From Desulfovibrionaceae bacterium (GTDB taxonomy: Bacteria > Desulfobacterota > Desulfovibrionia > Desulfovibrionales > Desulfovibrionaceae), in assembly GCA_019421865.1 (NCBI GenBank), contig JAHZEL010000008.1, positions 1 through 64,000 of the forward strand: DNA of 64,000 nt. The letters run 5' to 3'. The first letter of the stretch is position 1. The number at the start of each line of letters is the position of its first letter. Made by a program: the position numbers and the translations under genes. The notes beneath the pieces were generated by a model. The model did no database searches and was not told the DNA's origin. It saw only the letters and a program-made list of their open reading frames with translations. Shown piece by piece: positions 59,450 to 64,000 of the stretch.

Positions 59450-60223
59450 ATGAACGAAATCCTTGCGCCCGTCCTGAACCTTCTGAACCGTCTCGGTGAA
59501 ATGACGCTGTTCCTTTTTGAAGGATTCAGGCAGGCATGCCACTCCCGCCGACTCTTCGGCAAGGTAGTCCAGCAGATATACGTCATCGGGGCAAAATCCA
59601 TGTTCGTCATTCTGCTCATCGGCCTTTTCACCGGGCTGGTGCTGGGACTTCAGGCCTTCTACGCCATGTCCATGTTCGGAGCTCAGGGCATGCTCGGCTC
59701 CCTTCTGGCGCTCACGCTCATCCGCGAAATGGCTCCCGTGCTCACCGCCGTCATGATCACGGCCCGCGCTGGATCCGCCATGACCGCCGAAATCGGCGTC
59801 ATGCGCATTTCCGACCAGATAGATGCCCTGGAGGTCATGGACATCAATCCCACAGGTTACCTCGTCACTCCCCGCCTTCTGGCCTCTCTCTTCACCTTTC
59901 CCCTGCTGACCGCCATATTCACGGTCGTGGGCATCTTCGGCGGCTATCTCTCCGCCTGCGTGCTGCTCGGACTCAACGAGGGCCGCTATTTCTCCGGCAT
60001 TGAATCCAGCGTCACCATGAACGACGTGCAGGGCTGTTTTCTGAAAGCCGTGGTGTTCGCCGTCATCGTCATTCTGATCTGCTGCTTCCAGGGCTACAAC
60101 GCCCACAGAAGAAGCGACGGCAAGGGCGCGGAGGCCGTAGGCAACGCCACCACCTCCGCCGTGGTCATGAGCTGTGTGCTCATTCTCGTAGCGGACTATG
60201 TCCTCACCTCCTTCCTCCTGTGA
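59450..60223 (+). CDS. mlaE: Phospholipid-transport ABC permease MlaE
   Basis: MlaE is the inner-membrane permease of the Mla system, which moves phospholipids between inner and outer membrane to maintain asymmetry. The 257-residue protein shows the family block SMFVILLIGLFTGLVLGLQ (in part FVILLIGLFTGLVLG) and the interface loop REMAPVLTAVMITARAGSAM, with five or six helices. The ATG at 59450 follows AAAGG. It is the first of five overlapping or adjacent mla genes. Confidence 0.94.
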   Translation: MNEILAPVLNLLNRLGEMTLFLFEGFRQACHSRRLFGKVVQQIYVIGAKSMFVILLIGLFTGLVLGLQAFYAMSMFGAQGMLGSLLALTLIREMAPVLTAVMITARAGSAMTAEIGVMRISDQIDALEVMDINPTGYLVTPRLLASLFTFPLLTAIFTVVGIFGGYLSACVLLGLNEGRYFSGIESSVTMNDVQGCFLKAVVFAVIVILICCFQGYNAHRRSDGKGAEAVGNATTSAVVMSCVLILVADYVLTSFLL

Positions 60224-60230
60224 GGCCGTC

Positions 60231-61052
60231 ATGAATCAGCAGGTCTGGGACATTTCCATAGAACACCTCGACGGCGGGTATGAAGGCCGTCTTGTACTGC
60301 AGGATTTTTCCGCCGTGCTTCCCGCCGGCACCATCACCACCATTCTCGGCGAATCGGGCTGCGGCAAAACCACCCTGCTGCGCCTGCTTCTGGGGCTGAA
60401 CCGCCCCTCCGCCGGACGCATTCTCGTGGGCGGACGCGACATCTGCGGCATGTCCGAAACGCAGTTCCGCAAAATGCGCCGCCGCTTCGGCGTGCTCTTT
60501 CAGGACGGAGCACTGATCAGCTCCCTCACGCTGGCCGAAAACGTAGCGCTGCCCCTTGTCGAGCACACCCGTCTTCCGCGGAAAACGCTGCGCGAGGCCG
60601 CCATGCGCACGCTGGCGCTCGTGGGACTCGACAAGTTCGCCGACTACTATCCCGGCGAACTCTCCGGCGGCATGCGCAAGCGCGCAGGACTCGCCCGCGC
60701 CATCGTGACCGAGCCGCCCGTGCTCTTCTGTGACGAGCCGACCTCCGGCCTTGATCCCATCACGGCCGCCCAGATGGATCAGCTTCTTCTGGACATGAAG
60801 GCCTGCTACCCCGACATGACCACCGTGGTGGTCACGCATGATCTGGGCAGCGTGGATCACATTGCCGAACACGTACTGGTGCTGCGCTCCGGCAAAGCGG
60901 CCTTTTCCGGCACGAGGGAAGAACTTTTTGCGTCGCAGGATACCTATCTGCGCCGTTTTCTCGACCGTAAATTCGAAGAATCCCGCCGTATGGCGGCCCC
61001 GCCCCTCGACGGCTCCGTCCGTCAGGCGCTGGCCGAATGGCTGGACGATTAG
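60231..61052 (+). CDS. mlaF: Phospholipid-transport ABC ATPase MlaF
   Basis: MlaF is the ATPase of the Mla complex. The 273-residue protein has Walker A LGESGCGKTTLL about 40-51, the Q-loop in GVLFQDGALISSLT, the Mla-type signature LSGGMRKRAGLARA about 146-159, Walker B VLFCDEPTSGLDP and the switch His in VVVTHDLGS. GTGAGG precedes the ATG at 60231, seven bases after mlaE. An earlier in-frame ATG inside mlaE lacks a ribosome-binding site. Confidence 0.95.
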   Translation: MNQQVWDISIEHLDGGYEGRLVLQDFSAVLPAGTITTILGESGCGKTTLLRLLLGLNRPSAGRILVGGRDICGMSETQFRKMRRRFGVLFQDGALISSLTLAENVALPLVEHTRLPRKTLREAAMRTLALVGLDKFADYYPGELSGGMRKRAGLARAIVTEPPVLFCDEPTSGLDPITAAQMDQLLLDMKACYPDMTTVVVTHDLGSVDHIAEHVLVLRSGKAAFSGTREELFASQDTYLRRFLDRKFEESRRMAAPPLDGSVRQALAEWLDD

Positions 61053-61063
61053 CGAGGAATACC

Positions 61064-61507
61064 ATGTCTGCAGCAAAGAACACCGTCATCGGAATATTCG
61101 TGGTCATCGGCCTCGTGTGCGTGGCCTATCTCACCATCAAGCTCGGACGCATGGAAGTGCTCGGCGACAAGGGCTACACCGTGACCGCCCGCTTCTCCTC
61201 CGTGGCCGGACTGCGCACGGGCGCCAGCGTGGAAATCGGCGGCGTGTCCATAGGAAGAGTGTCGGCCATCCGACTCGACACCACGGACTATACCGCGCAT
61301 GTCGATCTGCGCATCAATGAAGGCGTGCCGCTTTCTGAAGACGTCATGGCCTCGGTGAAGACCAGCGGTCTCATCGGCGACAAGTACATCGCCATCACGC
61401 CCGGAGGCTCGGAAACCCTTCTCGAACCCGGCAGTCTCATCACGGACACCGAACCTGCCCTTGACCTTGAAGCCCTCATCGGCAAAGTCGTTTTCGGAGG
61501 CGTATAA
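61064..61507 (+). CDS. mlaD: MCE-domain protein MlaD
   Basis: MlaD is a membrane-anchored MCE protein that forms a hexameric ring carrying phospholipids through the periplasm. It has 147 residues with an N-terminal anchor (about 7-28) and one MCE domain: VTARFSSVAGLRTGASVEIGGV (in part FSSVAGLRTGASVEIGG at 42-58), then GRVSAIRLD. The usual helical tail is short. Its stop overlaps the mlaC start (TAATG). Confidence 0.93.
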   Translation: MSAAKNTVIGIFVVIGLVCVAYLTIKLGRMEVLGDKGYTVTARFSSVAGLRTGASVEIGGVSIGRVSAIRLDTTDYTAHVDLRINEGVPLSEDVMASVKTSGLIGDKYIAITPGGSETLLEPGSLITDTEPALDLEALIGKVVFGGV

Positions 61508-62136
61508 TGCGTATCAAAGTATTTCTTCTCTCCCTCATGCTCTGCCTGATGGCCGCCGCAGCCCCCGCAGACGCAGCCGACATGACCGCAAGACAGACTG
61601 CGGAAGCCGGCGCCGACCGTATTCTTACCCTGCTCAACGATCCCGCCTTCAAGACTCCCGAAGGCAAGCCCGTCATCCGCAAGCAGATTGAAGATGCCGT
61701 GCTGGATCTCTTCGATTTCGAGGAATTCTCCAGCCGCACCGTCGGTCCCACCTGGAGACAGTTCACGCCCGAGCAGAAGCAGCAGTTCAAGGATGCCTTC
61801 ACCGAACTTCTGCGCAACACCTACATCGACACGCTCGATGAATACAACGGTCAGAAGATCCGCTTCACCGGCGAAGTGAGCGGCGGCAACGGCAAGCGCG
61901 TGGAAATTCAGATGGAATTTCTGGCGGACCAGAAAGTCTATCCCGTGGCCTTCCGCATGCTGGAAAAGAACAACCGCTGGGTCGTGTACGACGTGCTCAT
62001 CGAAGGCATCAGCATGATCAAGAACTATCGCGATCAGTTCCGCGACATTCTTGCCAAGAACTCCCCGCAGGAGCTCATCGACCGCGTGAAGGCCAAGGCC
62101 GAGGAACAGAAAAACAAGCCCAAGGAAGCTAAGTAA
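61507..62136 (+). CDS. mlaC: Periplasmic phospholipid-binding protein MlaC
   Basis: MlaC shuttles phospholipid between MlaD and MlaA. It has 209 residues with a signal peptide ending near ADA (about residue 22). The mature domain includes FDFEEFSSRTVGPTWRQFTPEQ and ISMIKNYRDQFRDIL, both typical of the MlaC/Ttg2D fold. The gene overlaps mlaD by one base and mlaA by one base, so translation is coupled along the operon. Confidence 0.94.
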   Translation: MRIKVFLLSLMLCLMAAAAPADAADMTARQTAEAGADRILTLLNDPAFKTPEGKPVIRKQIEDAVLDLFDFEEFSSRTVGPTWRQFTPEQKQQFKDAFTELLRNTYIDTLDEYNGQKIRFTGEVSGGNGKRVEIQMEFLADQKVYPVAFRMLEKNNRWVVYDVLIEGISMIKNYRDQFRDILAKNSPQELIDRVKAKAEEQKNKPKEAK

Positions 62137-62960
62137 TGCGTCGAATGATTTTTGCCGCCGCACTGGTTGCCGTTCTCGCCTGCACGACCGGCTGCGCCTC
62201 CCGTCAGGATACCTCCGTGCAGGAACCTTCGGCGGTGAGCGTCGCGGCCGTGGAAGAGTCTGCCGTCGACGAGGATTTCGGCGGACTGGACGACTACGAC
62301 GACTACAGCGCTGAAGATGAAGCCCTGCAGGATGATCCCCTGGAAGGCTGGAACCGTTTCTGGTTCCATGTGAACGACTGGTTCCTCCAGTATCTCGTCA
62401 AGCCCGTGCACAAGGGCTATGCCTTCATCGTGCCGGAGCCCATACGCAACGGCATAGGCAACTTCGCCCACAACCTGGCCTTCCCCGTGCGCATGCTCAA
62501 CAGCATGCTGCAGGGTGAATTTGCCCAGGCAGGCGTGGAATTCGACCGCTCGCTCGTCAACTTCATGGTCGGCTTCGGCTTTGCCGATGTGGCCAGCCAG
62601 AGCAAGCCGCTCTACCCCTATCACCCCGAAACGGCCAACTTCGACTGCACCCTCGGCGTATGGGGCGTGCCCGACGGCCCGTACTTCATCATTCCCTTCC
62701 TCGGACCTTCCACCGTGCGCGGAGCCTTCGGCGAAGCGGGCGATGCCTTCATGAAGCCGCAGTACTATGCTCTGGACTGGGAAGTGAGCACGGCAAGCAG
62801 CCTGTTCCTCTCCTTCAACGACGTCGACAAGCTCTACAAGCCCTACGACCAGATCACCGAATCCGCTCTGGAACCCTACGTGGCGCTCCGCAACGCCTAC
62901 CTCAACATGAGAAAGAACAGACAGCAGGAGCTGTCTCTCACCTTCAACACACAGAACTAG
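62136..62960 (+). CDS. mlaA: Outer-membrane lipoprotein MlaA (VacJ)
   Basis: MlaA is the outer-membrane part of the Mla system and removes phospholipids from the outer leaflet. The 274-residue protein has a lipobox (ACTTGC, Cys20) followed by an acidic linker, and then the family core DPLEGWNRFWFHVNDWF about 67-83, the porin-associated VPEPIRNGIGNFAHNL, and TLGVWGVPDGPYFIIPFLGPS (in part WGVPDGPYFIIPFLGPS). Its presence at the end of mlaEFDC completes the pathway in one operon, unlike E. coli, where mlaA is separate. Confidence 0.95.
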   Translation: MRRMIFAAALVAVLACTTGCASRQDTSVQEPSAVSVAAVEESAVDEDFGGLDDYDDYSAEDEALQDDPLEGWNRFWFHVNDWFLQYLVKPVHKGYAFIVPEPIRNGIGNFAHNLAFPVRMLNSMLQGEFAQAGVEFDRSLVNFMVGFGFADVASQSKPLYPYHPETANFDCTLGVWGVPDGPYFIIPFLGPSTVRGAFGEAGDAFMKPQYYALDWEVSTASSLFLSFNDVDKLYKPYDQITESALEPYVALRNAYLNMRKNRQQELSLTFNTQN

Positions 62961-62974
62961 CCGGGAGACATACC

Positions 62975-63481
62975 GTGGCAAAAGCAGATCGTTATCACAA
63001 AACCTTTCCCGTAACCTGGGAACAGCTCCACCGCGACGCCAAGGCTCTCTCCTGGCGCCTTCTGGAACGCGGCAAGTTCACCAGAATCGTAGCCGTCACG
63101 CGAGGCGGACTCATTCCCGCAGGCATCATTGCCCGCGAACTGAATATCCGTCACATCGACACCGCCTGCATCATGCTCTACAACTACAGGGAGGAAGGCG
63201 ACAAGGAAACCGTGCTCAAAGGCGCCGATCCTTCCTTCAACGCGGAAGACACCCTTGTCATCGACGATCTTGTGGACACCGGCCACACCGCAAAAATTCT
63301 GCGGGAGATGCTGCCCAAGGCCCACTTCGCCACCCTGTACGCTAAACCCGCCGGCATTCCGCTGGTGGACAGCTTCGTCACGGAGCTGAGTCAGGATACC
63401 TGGGTGCTTTTCCCCTGGGATTCCGAAGTGCAGTATGCCAAGCCCATCATTGATCTTCAGGATGAAGGCGAAGCGAAATAA
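62975..63481 (+). CDS. gpt: Xanthine-guanine phosphoribosyltransferase
   Basis: Gpt salvages guanine and xanthine with PRPP. It has 168 residues from a GTG preceded by GGGAG. Motifs match E. coli Gpt: VAVTRGGLIPAGIIARELNIR about 43-63 (in part TRGGLIPAGIIARELNI), the PRPP loop LVIDDLVDTGHTA about 93-105, KAHFATLYAKPAG, and DTWVLFPWD at the base-binding end. It starts 14 bases after mlaA and is probably transcribed with the mla operon. The window also encodes hpt, so purine salvage is divided between two enzymes. Confidence 0.93.
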   Translation: MAKADRYHKTFPVTWEQLHRDAKALSWRLLERGKFTRIVAVTRGGLIPAGIIARELNIRHIDTACIMLYNYREEGDKETVLKGADPSFNAEDTLVIDDLVDTGHTAKILREMLPKAHFATLYAKPAGIPLVDSFVTELSQDTWVLFPWDSEVQYAKPIIDLQDEGEAK

Positions 63482-63487
63482 CAGAGA

Positions 63488-63517
63488 AAGGGCCGGTTTG
63501 ACCGGCCCTTCTTTTTT
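63488..63517 (+). terminator. Rho-independent terminator of the mla-gpt operon
   Basis: AAGGGCCGGT pairs perfectly with ACCGGCCCTT around a TTG loop, followed by CTTTTTT. It starts six bases after the gpt stop. Confidence 0.9.
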
Positions 63518-63906
63518 ATGATCGAAGACTTCCGATACGATGAGAAAAGCTTGCCCGCCCCATGCCAGCTCTACTGAAACAAGCACGCCTCTCTCAGCGG
63601 CAAAAACAGGCAACCTTACGCAGAAGGCATGCAACCTGTCCGGCTGGGGGGCCAGCTGCTCTTCTCTTTCGCCCCGCTGAAATTCCCCGACCAATTCCGC
63701 TCGAACCATCACTGCGCTCCAAGTGCGGAAAAAGAAGCAGACGCCCATCCATAAGAGGATATGTCGCATTTTTCCATGCAGGAAAGGCCGCTTTTCCTTC
63801 CCGGACAGCCGGAACGCGACGATACTCCGGCGTGCGACAAAAAATTTTTCTTTTCTGCAAAAAAAGACTTGCCAAGCAGGGGCAAATCGTCTATCTACAT
63901 TCCTGC
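63518..63906. other. Intergenic region before tRNA-Leu
   Basis: About 390 bases with no recognised gene. The last 40 bases hold the tRNA-Leu promoter. Short open frames on both strands lack ribosome-binding sites. Confidence 0.5.
63869..63897 (+). promoter_or_regulatory. Promoter of tRNA-Leu
   Basis: TTGCCA (63869-63874), a 17-base spacer and TATCTA (63892-63897), ten bases before the tRNA. Confidence 0.72.
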
Positions 63907-63993
63907 GCCGAAGTGGTGAAATTGGTAGACACGCTAGGTTCAGGGTCTAGTTCCCGTTCGGGAGTAAGAGTTCGAGTCTCTTCTTCGGCACCA
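63907..63993 (+). tRNA. tRNA-Leu (anticodon CAG)
   Basis: This is an 87-base class II tRNA with encoded CCA. The acceptor GCCGAAG pairs with CTTCGGC, the anticodon loop is TTCAGGG, and a long variable arm (CCCGTTCGGG) is present as expected for Leu. Confidence 0.95.
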
Positions 63994-64000
63994 GTTGAAC

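Overview
The window looks like chromosomal DNA of a GC-rich, anaerobic, sulfate-reducer-type bacterium of the Desulfovibrionaceae. The evidence is a selenocysteine-containing periplasmic formate dehydrogenase followed by fdhE and a c3-type cytochrome, a single-chain aldehyde oxidoreductase whose cysteine positions match those I recall for the Desulfovibrio gigas enzyme, a ten-gene cassette in the order I recall from D. vulgaris (DVU1551-DVU1560, recalled and not searched), and Gram-negative envelope genes (mlaEFDCA, AsmA, many lipoproteins). I could not run a search, so the genus is not fixed.

Layout. 1-58 is the 5' end of a 5S rRNA on the minus strand. 163-7145 is mostly minus-strand housekeeping: a phosphoglycerol-transferase-like membrane protein, two identical tRNA-Lys genes, a two-part threonine/serine exporter, secG, tpiA, ymdB, an HD protein and a small membrane protein. 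7281-10811 is dnaE with an in-frame amber codon at residue 52. 11034-17984 holds queD with a translationally coupled partner, a secreted alpha/beta hydrolase, an AI-2E-type transporter, a TetR regulator with uppP, and ppaC between two tRNA-Met genes. 18533-23818 is the formate dehydrogenase operon fdhA(Sec)-fdhB-fdhE-fdhC. 24514-36173 holds tRNA-Phe, a zinc-ribbon protein, hpt, a thioredoxin-like protein, an rpoH-type sigma factor, TPR and lipoprotein genes, rpiB, radA, prmA, pth and rho. 36257-37060 holds tRNA-Arg and a lipoprotein.

37388-54051 is a molybdenum block. modBC and modA converge, with a palindrome at the modA promoter. They are followed by a histidine phosphatase, then a strong promoter with a long structured leader, and then a ten-gene run: molybdopterin-binding protein, aldehyde oxidoreductase (mop), FAD/dicluster oxidoreductase, two-CxxC redox protein, methyltransferase, C-GCAxxG-C-C protein, radical SAM protein, AMP-dependent ligase, XdhC, and a nucleotidyltransferase-HD fusion. 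Three of the accessory genes fit known steps of molybdenum cofactor maturation: metal insertion, sulfuration and cytidylylation. The radical SAM, methyltransferase, ligase, CxxC, C-GCAxxG-C-C and dicluster proteins have no assigned role. This is the best candidate for an undescribed system in the window.

54230-63993 holds an unknown membrane protein, a large AsmA-family protein, a lone hypC, the complete mlaEFDCA phospholipid-transport operon with gpt at its end, and tRNA-Leu. Formate dehydrogenase and aldehyde oxidoreductase both need a molybdenum or tungsten pterin cofactor, so the mod transporter and the Moco-related genes serve enzymes encoded in the same 64 kb. Recurrent promoters with a TTG-type -35, a 17-base spacer and a TATA-like -10 precede most of the tRNA genes and rho.
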